A DNA stretch of 19,111 bases from an uncultured Eubacteriaceae bacterium (GTDB lineage: Bacteria; Bacillota; Clostridia; Eubacteriales; UBA1433): assembly GCA_937914785.1 (NCBI GenBank), contig CALGIV010000297.1, positions 1 to 19,111 of the forward strand, given 5' to 3'. Positions within the stretch are counted from its first letter, which is position 1, and each line of letters opens with the position of its first letter. Below the pieces are notes generated by a model. That model was not told where the DNA came from. It did no database searches and saw only the letters and a program-made list of their open reading frames with translations. The translations under genes were made by a program, and so were the position numbers. Of the stretch, positions 8,373 through 15,893 are shown one piece after another.

Positions 8373-8394
8373 ACCGGCAATATGCCGGTTTTTT
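8373..8394 (+). terminator. Rho-independent terminator of the thiol-ligase operon
   Basis: ACCGGCA (8373-8379) and TGCCGGT (8383-8389) form a perfect 7-bp stem with a three-base loop, followed by TTTTTT. It closes the aminopeptidase/glutamate-cysteine ligase/ATP-grasp unit. Confidence 0.9.
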
Positions 8395-8407
8395 ATTGTC
8401 AATTTCA

Positions 8408-8436
8408 TTGTCGAAAAAGTAAAGTGATGATATAAT
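8408..8436 (+). promoter_or_regulatory. Sigma-A-type promoter of aroA
   Basis: TTGTCG (8408-8413), a 17-base spacer and TATAAT (8431-8436) with an upstream TG (TGATATAAT, extended -10). It lies 41 bases before the aroA start and right after the preceding terminator, so aroA starts a new unit. Confidence 0.75.
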
Positions 8437-8476
8437 AATAAAAATAAGCATTTATAAAGAATCATTGAGGGATAGA

Positions 8477-9787
8477 ATGAGAGTAATCGATATTAAGCCG
8501 TCGAGGCTGATAGGAACAGTGCGTATACCGCCTTCCAAAAGTCTGACGCATCGGGCTATTGTTTGTGCTGCACTGGCCGACGGCAAAAGTACGATTAAAA
8601 ATGTGATGCTGTGCGATGATGTTATGGCGACGATTCGTGCAGTGGAAGCTTTGGGTGTCGAAATTGAATATATTCCGGAAGACAGGCCGGATTTTTTCAC
8701 GCTTGGTATCTATGGCAGGAGGCTGTTTAAAAAGAATGCAGAACGCATCGATTGCCGCCAGAGCTCGGCAACGCTGCGCTTTTTAATACCGCTGGCGCTT
8801 TTATCGGATGGGCAGACGACTTTTACGGCGCGGGGAACGCTTACAAAGCGCCCGTTGGATGATTATTATGCGCTGTTTGAGCAAAAGGGCATTCATTATC
8901 TGAACAATGACGGTATCTTGCCTTTGAGTATATACGGGAGCCTGAAAAGCGGTGAGTACCACACCGACACGGCTATTACGTCGCAGCATGTTTCTGCTTT
9001 ACTGATGGCGCTGCCCGGCCTTAAAGGGGATTCGTCGATCATCTTAAAAGGAAAGATCAGCAGCCGGCCGTATATCAATATGACGATTGATATGCTGCTG
9101 CGCGCAGGCGTGGAAGTCGACTACGACAGCGAAAGCCAAACCTATATCATTCCGGGCGGCCAAGAATACCGCCCGTTTGACTACACGGTGGAGGCGGACT
9201 TTTCTTCCGCTGCAAACTGGATCGTCGTCTCGGCGCTCGGTCATAAGGTGTATGCGGATGGGCTGGATTTACAGTCTCTGCAGGCGGATAAAGCGCTTTT
9301 AAAGTATATTGCAGATATGGGGGGCAAGATCATTAAGAAAGGAAATGCGCTGCGCGTACGCTGCAATGGAGCGATTCGGGGCATTCGTGTGAACATCGAC
9401 AACGCGCCGGATTTACTGCCTATTTTGGCGGTGCTGGCTTCTGCAGCAGAAGAAATAACACAAATCGTTGGAATTCGGCGCTTGAAGTATAAAGAATCCG
9501 ATCGTATCAAAACCACAATCGGGATGATCAATGCCCTTGGCGGCGATATTGCAGAAATTTCCGATGGCTTGGTTATCAAAGGAGTAGGCTCGTTTAAAGG
9601 CGGTACCGTACATACCGGTCGGGATCACCGCATCGCAATGGCGGCCGGTGCGGCTTCGGCTTTCAGCGAAGAGAGCGTCGTAATTACGCATGCTGATTGT
9701 GTCTATAAATCGTATCCGTTTTATTGGGACGATTTAAAATCGGTGGGCGGTACATTTGAGGAATATTATATGGACGGTCGGTTTTAA
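8477..9787 (+). CDS. aroA: 3-phosphoshikimate 1-carboxyvinyltransferase (EPSP synthase)
   Basis: A 436-residue EPSP synthase, the sixth step of the shikimate pathway. It joins shikimate-3-phosphate and phosphoenolpyruvate on the way to chorismate. Motifs are PPSKSLTHRA (18-27, Lys21), CRQSSATLRF (93-102), RPLDDYY, TSQHVSALLMALP, SRPYINMTIDML, EADFSSAANW, APDLLPILAVLA, LKYKESDRI and GRDHRIAMAAGAA. The spacing matches a full-length enzyme. Compared with E. coli, the active-site segment N-A-G96-T-A-M-R-P reads Q-S-S97-A-T-L-R-F, so the glycine linked to glyphosate binding is a serine. The start at 8477 is preceded by GAGGG at five bases; an in-frame TTG at 8465 lacks support and lies upstream of that site. 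No other aromatic pathway genes are nearby. The stop overlaps the start of the nuclease-helicase gene (TAATG). Confidence 0.95.
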   Translation: MRVIDIKPSRLIGTVRIPPSKSLTHRAIVCAALADGKSTIKNVMLCDDVMATIRAVEALGVEIEYIPEDRPDFFTLGIYGRRLFKKNAERIDCRQSSATLRFLIPLALLSDGQTTFTARGTLTKRPLDDYYALFEQKGIHYLNNDGILPLSIYGSLKSGEYHTDTAITSQHVSALLMALPGLKGDSSIILKGKISSRPYINMTIDMLLRAGVEVDYDSESQTYIIPGGQEYRPFDYTVEADFSSAANWIVVSALGHKVYADGLDLQSLQADKALLKYIADMGGKIIKKGNALRVRCNGAIRGIRVNIDNAPDLLPILAVLASAAEEITQIVGIRRLKYKESDRIKTTIGMINALGGDIAEISDGLVIKGVGSFKGGTVHTGRDHRIAMAAGAASAFSEESVVITHADCVYKSYPFYWDDLKSVGGTFEEYYMDGRF

Positions 9788-12072
9788 TGGATAAGACAGT
9801 GGCGATATCCGTTCGAAACCTTGTAGAATCGGTGATGTTGAGCGGCGACATTGACAATCGAGGAATATCTTATGTACGCGCTCAGGAAGGAACCTGGGCG
9901 CATCAATATGTTCAACGCACTTACGGGGAAGAGGATTTAAAGGAAGTGCGGGTGGCGATGCAGCTTCCGCTGAAGCGTTACGATATGGTATTATCTTTAA
10001 GCGGACGCATTGACGGCGTAAAGAACGAACAGGGCAAAACGGTTATCGAAGAAATTAAAAGTACTGTAAGAGCGCTCGATGAGATCGAGCAGGTAAATGC
10101 ACTGCACTTGATGCAGGTGAAGTGTTACGCTTATATGTATGCTGTGCAGCACAGCCTGGATAATATCACGATGAGCGTCTTGTATTTTCATATCGAGTCC
10201 AAAACGCAAAAAAAGTTTTATGTTGAAGCTGATACGACGCAGCTTGAAGCGGAAATAATCGCGCTTGCGGAAGCGTACGCTGCCTATATGCAGATGGTAT
10301 TGGATTATAAGACCATACGCAATAAGAGTATCAGGGCCCTTGAATTTCCTTTTACGTATCGAATTGGCCAACATGATATTATGAAAAATGTCTATCAAAC
10401 GTTCAAAGTGCGCAAAAAGTTGTTTTTACATGCGCCGACCGGAAGCGGCAAGACGATTTCAACGCTGTTTCCCGCGATCAAATACATCGACAACAAAGAT
10501 GCAAAAATCTTTTATTTGACGAGTAAAGGAACTCAGAAGCAAATCGTGCATCAGACACTGGAAATCCTTCAACAAAAAGGACTTGAAATCAAGGCGTTGT
10601 TTATTGAAGCAAAAGATAAGGTGTGCTTCAATGAGATTAAGGCGTGTGATCCGGAAGACTGTATTTACGCCAGAGGCTACTATGATAAAGTCAAAGATGT
10701 TATCGGGGAAATTTTTAAAAACGAATCGTTGATCACACGGGAAGTCATCGCTTCTTATGCGCAGCGCTACAGCCTGTGTCCGTTTGAATTGAGTTTGGAC
10801 ATCAGTATGTTCAGCGATCTCGTCGTATGTGACTACAACTATGTTTTCGATCCGCAGGTGGCATTAAAACGATATTTTGAGGAGAGGGATGGAGAGTATC
10901 TTTTTCTCGTCGATGAAGCGCACAACCTTGCGGAACGGGCCAGAGGGATGTATTCGGCTCAGCTTGATAAAGAAGCAGTATTGGCTGCAAGGCGAAGTGT
11001 AAAAGGTCAGCAGGAACTTTACAAAGCGATTGGAAAAATAAATACAGCTTTTTTAAAGGCGCTGAAAGCAGAAGAAGCGTATATCGAGACAGATGAAAAA
11101 GATGGAATTTTCCAGACGATGCGACAGTTTACGGAAAAAGCCGGCATTGATCTTCGTCAAAATGGCGCGCTGCCGGAAGAGGCGAATGAGTTGTACTTAG
11201 CGGTGACGCGCTTTTTAAAATTGTTGATGATCAAAAACGACAGCCATAAACTTTATTACAACAAACAGGAAAAAACGGTCAATCTATTATGTCTTGACAG
11301 CGCCGGGTATTTACGCGGCAGTTTTGAAAATGCGTTGTCGGCGATTTTGTTTTCAGCAACGCTGATGCCGATGGAATACTTTATGAAAGTCACCGGCGGT
11401 GAGATGGATGATTACAGCATGATTTGTAAAAGTCCGTTTGATGAGGCGAATTTAACGGTATTTGCCGCGACGAATCTGGATTTAACGTATCGGGGCAGAG
11501 GAAAAAATGTTCCGTATGTCGCTGACTACATCTATCAAATGCGCAATATAAGACAAGGCAATTACATTGCTTTTTTTCCGTCTTTTGAGTATTTGCAGGA
11601 AGTCTGCGGGGCGTATTTGAATACTTTTGGCGAGGAAGGAACGATCATTCGGCAAACTGCTTATATGAACGAAGCGATGCGGGAAGAGTTCGTTGCGCAG
11701 TTTTTTAAGCCTGAAAAAGACGTGTTGGCATTTGCCGTGTTGGGTGGTGCGTTTGCCGAAAGCATTGACTTGGTTGGCGACAGTCTGATCGGCTGTGTGA
11801 TCGTCAGCGTCGGATTGCCGAAAGTTTGTTACGAAAGAGAGCATATTAAACAGTATTACGACGAAAAAGAGGGACGTGGCTTTGATTACGCTTACAGCTA
11901 TGAAGGGATTAATAAGATTTTGCAGGCAGCGGGCCGCGTAATCCGCTCCAGCGACGATAAGGGCGCCGTCCTTTTGCTGGACAAACGGTTTTTACAGCGG
12001 CCTTACAGGCAGCATATGGAAAATATGTGGGGGAATATTCAATATATTATTAATAAAGAACAAATACAATAA
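9787..12072 (+). CDS. PD-(D/E)XK nuclease fused to XPD/DinG-like Fe-S helicase
   Basis: A 761-residue protein with two parts. Residues 1-180 look like a Cas4/RecB-type PD-(D/E)XK nuclease: His40, then GRIDGV (Asp76), VIEEIKS (Glu89, Lys91) and QVKCY (the Q-x3-Y motif, 110-114). Residues 190-761 are a superfamily 2 helicase of the XPD/DinG type: Walker A APTGSGKT (216-223), DEAH at 376-379, FSATLMP, FFPSFEYLQ, GGAFAESIDL and QAAGRVIR. Between motifs I and II sit four cysteines (280, 287, 292, 331) placed as in the Fe-S cluster of XPD, which supports a 5'-to-3' DNA helicase. The start codon overlaps the aroA stop by one base and no clear ribosome binding site is seen, so translation is probably coupled. 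Such fusions occur in other Bacillota; a role in DNA repair is likely, and the link with aroA may only be co-transcription. Confidence 0.87.
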   Translation: MDKTVAISVRNLVESVMLSGDIDNRGISYVRAQEGTWAHQYVQRTYGEEDLKEVRVAMQLPLKRYDMVLSLSGRIDGVKNEQGKTVIEEIKSTVRALDEIEQVNALHLMQVKCYAYMYAVQHSLDNITMSVLYFHIESKTQKKFYVEADTTQLEAEIIALAEAYAAYMQMVLDYKTIRNKSIRALEFPFTYRIGQHDIMKNVYQTFKVRKKLFLHAPTGSGKTISTLFPAIKYIDNKDAKIFYLTSKGTQKQIVHQTLEILQQKGLEIKALFIEAKDKVCFNEIKACDPEDCIYARGYYDKVKDVIGEIFKNESLITREVIASYAQRYSLCPFELSLDISMFSDLVVCDYNYVFDPQVALKRYFEERDGEYLFLVDEAHNLAERARGMYSAQLDKEAVLAARRSVKGQQELYKAIGKINTAFLKALKAEEAYIETDEKDGIFQTMRQFTEKAGIDLRQNGALPEEANELYLAVTRFLKLLMIKNDSHKLYYNKQEKTVNLLCLDSAGYLRGSFENALSAILFSATLMPMEYFMKVTGGEMDDYSMICKSPFDEANLTVFAATNLDLTYRGRGKNVPYVADYIYQMRNIRQGNYIAFFPSFEYLQEVCGAYLNTFGEEGTIIRQTAYMNEAMREEFVAQFFKPEKDVLAFAVLGGAFAESIDLVGDSLIGCVIVSVGLPKVCYEREHIKQYYDEKEGRGFDYAYSYEGINKILQAAGRVIRSSDDKGAVLLLDKRFLQRPYRQHMENMWGNIQYIINKEQIQ

Positions 12073-12098
12073 AAAAGCAGGTAAAACCTGCTGTATTT
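12070..12098. terminator. Bidirectional terminator between convergent genes
   Basis: AGCAGGT (12076-12082) and ACCTGCT (12086-12092) form a 7-bp stem with a three-base A loop. On the - strand it is followed by a clear run of U and ends the MBL-fold gene. On the + strand the tail (GTATTTTATT) is weaker but fits the end of the helicase gene. Confidence 0.8.
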
Positions 12099-12100
12099 TA

Positions 12101-12877
12101 TTAACGAATGATAACCGTTTTCATCGATTCTGTCAGTAAAAACGTGTTGCGCGGAAGGGGAGAAAGTGGGTTGTTGATGATGTCCAGTGCATTTTGATAG
12201 CGTTTGTTCACATCGTATTGCGGCAGCGGAAAATGAATGGCAATCAAATAACGCGGCTGCAGGATATCCATCGTGTGTACGCCGGACTCTGTAATGACAA
12301 AGGTGAACGGTGCGATGATGCAGTCAATCGATTTTTGCGTAAGGCCGGCCTGCTGAAACACCTCGATATTCGTTGCGCTATCGCCGGTAAAGAGCAAACG
12401 ATAGTGGCCGAGCTGGATTAAAAACGCAATATTTTGTATATCGTGCATATCTGCTTCGTGCGGCAGATGAATAAAAAACATTTGAAATTTACCGAGTGTA
12501 AAATCTACCATTTTGTTTGGGGCAATGTCCAGGCCAATCATCTGCATAATAAAGCGTTTTTTAAAATATCTGCTGCCTCGAATACGCGCGATGACAGTTT
12601 TGGGTGCAATAAGCCTGGCCTCCGGACAAGCCGATAAGACCTGGCAGACGAAATCGGGATTAAAATGTTCTTCGTGCTCGTGAGTAATCAAAATATAATC
12701 TATCTTATTAAAAGGCGGCGCCTTTTTAATCATATTCACTAAAACTTCCTTCGTAATGGAAGGATAAGGGCGGATCCCGGGAGTGATGATCGCATCGATC
12801 AGAATACTTTTTTCATCGTCGCGAATCAGGACGCCCATACATGCAATATAAGTAATAAACACATCAGTTTTTGCCAT
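12101..12877 (-). CDS. MBL-fold metal-dependent hydrolase
   Basis: A 258-residue single-domain metallo-beta-lactamase-fold protein. Core signs are ILIDAI (25-30) on the early strand, ILITHEHEEH (62-71) for the first metal motif, HLPHEADMHD (137-146), LFTGDSA (162-168) with Asp166 as bridging ligand, and IAIHFP (213-218) with the last His. The classic H-x-H-x-D-H is H-x-H-x-E-H here: Glu70 replaces the Asp that binds the second metal. This may alter metal use. The layout is near the UlaG/L-ascorbate-6-phosphate lactonase group, but the substrate cannot be told. GGTG lies about six bases before the ATG. It is a lone gene, convergent with the helicase gene, with its own promoter (12937-12965). 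Confidence 0.85.
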   Translation of the reverse strand: MAKTDVFITYIACMGVLIRDDEKSILIDAIITPGIRPYPSITKEVLVNMIKKAPPFNKIDYILITHEHEEHFNPDFVCQVLSACPEARLIAPKTVIARIRGSRYFKKRFIMQMIGLDIAPNKMVDFTLGKFQMFFIHLPHEADMHDIQNIAFLIQLGHYRLLFTGDSATNIEVFQQAGLTQKSIDCIIAPFTFVITESGVHTMDILQPRYLIAIHFPLPQYDVNKRYQNALDIINNPLSPLPRNTFLLTESMKTVIIR

Positions 12878-12908
12878 AAATTCACCAACTTTAAAGATTA
12901 ATGTACAA

Positions 12909-12950
12909 AAAGCGATTATAAAAAGATTTTACAATCATTATAATCGCTTT
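12909..12950. repeat. Perfect 13-bp inverted repeat at the MBL gene promoter
   Basis: AAAGCGATTATAA (12909-12921) is repeated in reverse complement as TTATAATCGCTTT (12938-12950) with a 16-base spacer. The centre of symmetry (12929/12930) falls on the predicted transcription start of the MBL-fold gene and the right arm covers its -10. It could be an operator. Since only the left arm would be transcribed from that promoter, it is not an RNA hairpin of that transcript. Confidence 0.75.
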
Positions 12951-12965
12951 AAGATAAAATATCAA
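12937..12965 (-). promoter_or_regulatory. Sigma-A-type promoter of the MBL-fold gene
   Basis: On the - strand, TTGATA (12965-12960), a 17-base spacer and a consensus TATAAT (12942-12937) predict transcription start near 12930. The leader before the start codon would be about 52 bases. The -10 overlaps the right arm of the inverted repeat at 12909-12950. Confidence 0.7.
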
Positions 12966-13061
12966 ACCATTCTTCTATCTTTAATAGATTTTTAATCTGC
13001 TTTGAATATATAGCTAATTAAAATGGGATAGAATGACGACAGAAAATTGGGAGATGATACG

Positions 13062-13751
13062 ATGGATAAACTGATAGAAGAGGTCATTCGCGAAACAAAT
13101 TGCAGCTGGCAAAAAGCAGACTGGGCATTGAAAAAGTGCGGAGGCGATGTGCGTGCTGCGATTGACTTCATCAGAAATGAAGAAGCTTATGGCTCGGCCA
13201 AAGAAATTTTCGATAAACTTTTGTCGAGCGAGGTAGCGTATCGCGCGGAAATATCGCGTGGTGGTGCGTTGCTTGCGTCCTTTCCGTTATGGGTGCTTAT
13301 CATTTTGTTGGCGGTTATGGTTTTGATTCCATACAGTGTGTTTATTATACTCTTGGCAGTTATCATTGCCGTCGTGACAAAATGCGAATTTAAGTTTGAG
13401 TATATTATTAAATCTGACCGCGTTGGTACGGTAGACAAGACAAATCAACAAGGCGTCTGGACATCTAAAACGCAGCAGCGCGATGAGGCAAAACGGCAAA
13501 AAGAGATGCAGCGGCAGGAAAAAAAGCGGCGTAAACATACGGCGAAACACAAAAATTATCCATACGATGCGGCGCCGTATCTGGATTATGGTACGGAAGA
13601 TGACGAAGAGGTCATCGTCAGTAAAAGAGGTATGCGAAGGCAGGATGAGCGAAAAGAAAGCCCGGATGTGAAACCGGTTGTTGCCGAGAAAAAAGAAAAA
13701 ATTGAAATCATACAAGATGATGATGGTTATAATGAAATTATAATAAAATAG
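13062..13751 (+). CDS. UBA-like and DUF4342 domain membrane protein
   Basis: A 229-residue protein of unknown function. Residues 1-45 form a UBA/TS-N-like three-helix fold: LIEEVIRETNCSWQKADWAL, then GGDVRAAIDFI, as in elongation factor Ts. The next part (about 46-72) and the long hydrophobic span (about 74-107, one or two membrane passes) resemble DUF4342. The remainder is cytoplasmic and highly charged: a Lys/Arg/Gln-rich helix (about 138-165), an acidic patch (TEDDEEV, 178-184) and an acidic end. The start at 13062 is chosen over an in-frame TTG at 13047 because GGGAG lies eight bases upstream, inside the longer form. It is 11 bases before the response regulator gene and thus in one operon with a two-component system. 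It may be a partner of, or regulated by, that system. Confidence 0.75.
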   Translation: MDKLIEEVIRETNCSWQKADWALKKCGGDVRAAIDFIRNEEAYGSAKEIFDKLLSSEVAYRAEISRGGALLASFPLWVLIILLAVMVLIPYSVFIILLAVIIAVVTKCEFKFEYIIKSDRVGTVDKTNQQGVWTSKTQQRDEAKRQKEMQRQEKKRRKHTAKHKNYPYDAAPYLDYGTEDDEEVIVSKRGMRRQDERKESPDVKPVVAEKKEKIEIIQDDDGYNEIIIK

Positions 13752-13762
13752 AGGGTTGGAAG

Positions 13763-14458
13763 ATGAAAAACGTATTGATAATCGAAGACGAGGCGAAGAT
13801 TGCGCGATTTTTAGAGTTGGAGCTTAAACACGAAGGATATGAGACTACACTGGCGCTGGACGGCAGGACCGGCTATGAAGAGGCGCAAAGCGACCAATAT
13901 GATATTATCATATTGGATTTAATGCTTCCACAGCTAAACGGCATGGAGATTTGCCGTCGGCTGCGTAACGATGATATCCGCACACCGATTATTATGCTGA
14001 CGGCTAAAGACGATATTTCCGATAAAATTACGGGATTGGATATGGGCGCAGACGACTATATGACAAAGCCGTTTGCAATCGAGGAGCTGCTTGCGCGTAT
14101 GCGCGTGGCATTAAAACATGCGCAGCAAACGGGAGAGGGGCAGCAGGAGGACCTTTTAAAAATCGGTGAACTGGCGCTGAACAAATCGCACCATAAGGTT
14201 TCTTATGGAGAAGAAGAGATTATTTTGACGAAAAAAGAATTTGAGCTGCTGGAGTATCTGATGCAAAATAAGAATATTGTTTTGAGTCGGGATATGATCT
14301 TGCAAAATGTCTGGGGATACGATTACGAAGGCGATACTAATGTAATAGACGTCTACATTCGTTATCTGCGTTCTAAAATTGACCAACGGTTTGATAAAGA
14401 GATCATCCGCACGGTCCGCGGTGTCGGCTATCAGATAAAAGAGGCGAAAGAACAGTGA
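13763..14458 (+). CDS. Response regulator, OmpR/PhoB family
   Basis: A 231-residue response regulator. The receiver domain (1-120) has the acidic pair in IIEDEAK (Glu9, Asp10 region), the phospho-acceptor Asp52 in IIILDLMLP, the Thr of IIMLTAKDD and the conserved Lys of YMTKPF. The C-terminal winged helix (about 130-228) ends with the usual RGVGYQIK hairpin and contains ILTKKEFELLEYL and DVYIRYLRSKI. It is expected to bind DNA as a dimer after phosphorylation by the kinase encoded next. GAGGG lies seven bases before the ATG. The kinase gene begins two bases after the stop. Residues at the receiver dimer face look normal. The signal is not apparent. Confidence 0.94.
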   Translation: MKNVLIIEDEAKIARFLELELKHEGYETTLALDGRTGYEEAQSDQYDIIILDLMLPQLNGMEICRRLRNDDIRTPIIMLTAKDDISDKITGLDMGADDYMTKPFAIEELLARMRVALKHAQQTGEGQQEDLLKIGELALNKSHHKVSYGEEEIILTKKEFELLEYLMQNKNIVLSRDMILQNVWGYDYEGDTNVIDVYIRYLRSKIDQRFDKEIIRTVRGVGYQIKEAKEQ

Positions 14459-14459
14459 A

Positions 14460-15848
14460 ATGAAATCCCTTCGCAACAGTATTTCCAAGAATTACAGAAG
14501 ATTATATTTTTTTATCAGTCTGTTTATACTTTTATCGATGATAGCAGGCTTTTTTATCATTCCCGCAAAAGTGTTATATAAGGCAGAGATCGACTGGCTG
14601 CAGGAGTCGGTCGGCGCGTTGTTTACATCGCCGGCTGAGCAGGGTAATGTTATGACAAGCGACATCAAAAAAGAATTGAACGAACTTGAACGCAATAGCG
14701 GTGTGCAAATAGTCATTTTTGACGGTGAACATAACCTGCTGCGGGACAGCTCAAATTCTTGGGGCAGTGCGCTTTTTTCGATTCCCAATAATGGAGTTCC
14801 TGCGCGTATCGTGCGGTATTTTCTGTTGACGGCAAACAAACTCTTTCCATATCGAATACCTGTCAGCGGACATCTTTATTTTTATTTATTGTTTGACCAT
14901 ACCATATTTTTGCAAGTCTATCTGATCGTCTTTGTATTTATTTTTATCAGCTTGCTGATCGGTGGCTTGATGATTGCCTATATTGGCGGACTGTCGAGCC
15001 GAATTGTTTTGAAACAAATCAACAGTATGAACAACACTGTTAAAATGATCAATTCTGAGAATATGGACTTGCGAATCGACGTCGGCGAGATGGAGTACGA
15101 ACTGCAAAATCTGGCCGTCACCATCAATGCGATGATCGATGGTCTTCAGGAGAGCTACAACCGCCAGAAGCAGTTTGTATCAGACGTATCACACGAATTA
15201 AGGACGCCGGTATCCGTCGTCAGCGGGTATGCCAATATGCTGCTTCGCTGGGGCAGCAAAGACGAAGAAGTTTTAAAAGAATCGATCAGCGCGATTAAGA
15301 ATGAGTCTGATAATATGGCGGACTTAATTGAAAAGCTGCTTTTTCTTGCGCGGTATGATAATCAGAACTTAATGTATGAATTTACCGAAGTCGATTTATC
15401 CGCTGTGATGAATGAGGTATACCGCGAAAGCGTGCTGTTGGGAACGAAGCATCACTTTACGTCTTCAATTCAGCCAAATATTATTTTTACAGCGGATGAA
15501 AACCGCATTAAACAGGCTGTGCGCGTGTTTGTCGATAATGCGGTCAAGTACACGCCGGAAGGCGGACATATTGGCCTGTCTTTAAAGCGGGAAGGATATA
15601 AAATCATCCTTGAGATCAGCGATGGGGGAATCGGTATTTCGAAAGGAGACCTTAAACATATCTTTGAGCGCTTTTACCGCGCAGACAAGGCGCGCAATCG
15701 CGCAAGCGGCGGTTATGGCCTGGGTTTGAGTATGGCGCGCCTGATCGTATCGGCCCATGGCGGTATCATCAAAGTGAAGAGCAAGGTGGGTGAAGGGTCT
15801 TCTTTTACGATCCTGTTCGATGCAAACACACGTTTAAAAGATAATTGA
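14460..15848 (+). CDS. Sensor histidine kinase, HAMP-HisKA-HATPase
   Basis: A 462-residue membrane kinase. One membrane segment at about 16-36 and another at about 150-173 bracket an extracytoplasmic sensor of roughly 110 residues with no recognised domain. A HAMP linker (about 175-230) follows, then HisKA with QFVSDVSHELRTP (autophosphorylated His245). The ATPase part has the N box (Asn360 in VFVDNAVKYTPEGG), the G1 box DGGIG (388-392), IFERFYRADKAR and the G2 box GGYGLGLS. All catalytic residues are present. Only one base separates it from the response regulator stop and no strong ribosome binding site is visible, so translation is probably coupled. The sensor region is short and lacks PAS or Cache motifs; its ligand is unknown. 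No terminator follows, and the -35 of the next gene's promoter overlaps the stop codon. Confidence 0.94.
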   Translation: MKSLRNSISKNYRRLYFFISLFILLSMIAGFFIIPAKVLYKAEIDWLQESVGALFTSPAEQGNVMTSDIKKELNELERNSGVQIVIFDGEHNLLRDSSNSWGSALFSIPNNGVPARIVRYFLLTANKLFPYRIPVSGHLYFYLLFDHTIFLQVYLIVFVFIFISLLIGGLMIAYIGGLSSRIVLKQINSMNNTVKMINSENMDLRIDVGEMEYELQNLAVTINAMIDGLQESYNRQKQFVSDVSHELRTPVSVVSGYANMLLRWGSKDEEVLKESISAIKNESDNMADLIEKLLFLARYDNQNLMYEFTEVDLSAVMNEVYRESVLLGTKHHFTSSIQPNIIFTADENRIKQAVRVFVDNAVKYTPEGGHIGLSLKREGYKIILEISDGGIGISKGDLKHIFERFYRADKARNRASGGYGLGLSMARLIVSAHGGIIKVKSKVGEGSSFTILFDANTRLKDN

Positions 15849-15874
15849 CCAAAGGGATATCGGTGTGATATAAT
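15845..15874 (+). promoter_or_regulatory. Promoter of the CNNM-like gene, inside an inverted repeat
   Basis: TTGACC (15845-15850), an 18-base spacer and TATAAT (15869-15874) with an upstream TG form a strong extended -10 promoter. The -35 overlaps the kinase stop codon. It starts transcription of the transporter, chagasin-like and perhaps YbaK genes. Confidence 0.75.
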
Positions 15875-15893
15875 AGCACAAAGTGACCGATAT
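15857..15893. repeat. 8-bp inverted repeat spanning the promoter
   Basis: ATATCGGT (15857-15864) and ACCGATAT (15886-15893) are perfect inverted copies with a 21-base spacer. The -10 element (15869-15874) lies between them. The placement suits a repressor or activator site, possibly for the response regulator encoded upstream, but nothing here identifies the protein. Confidence 0.55.

Noticed and set aside
13002..13034. TTGAAT and TAGAAT before the DUF4342 gene as a promoter
   Set aside because: The spacing is 21 bases, too long for a standard promoter. Another start of transcription must exist but I cannot place it with confidence.
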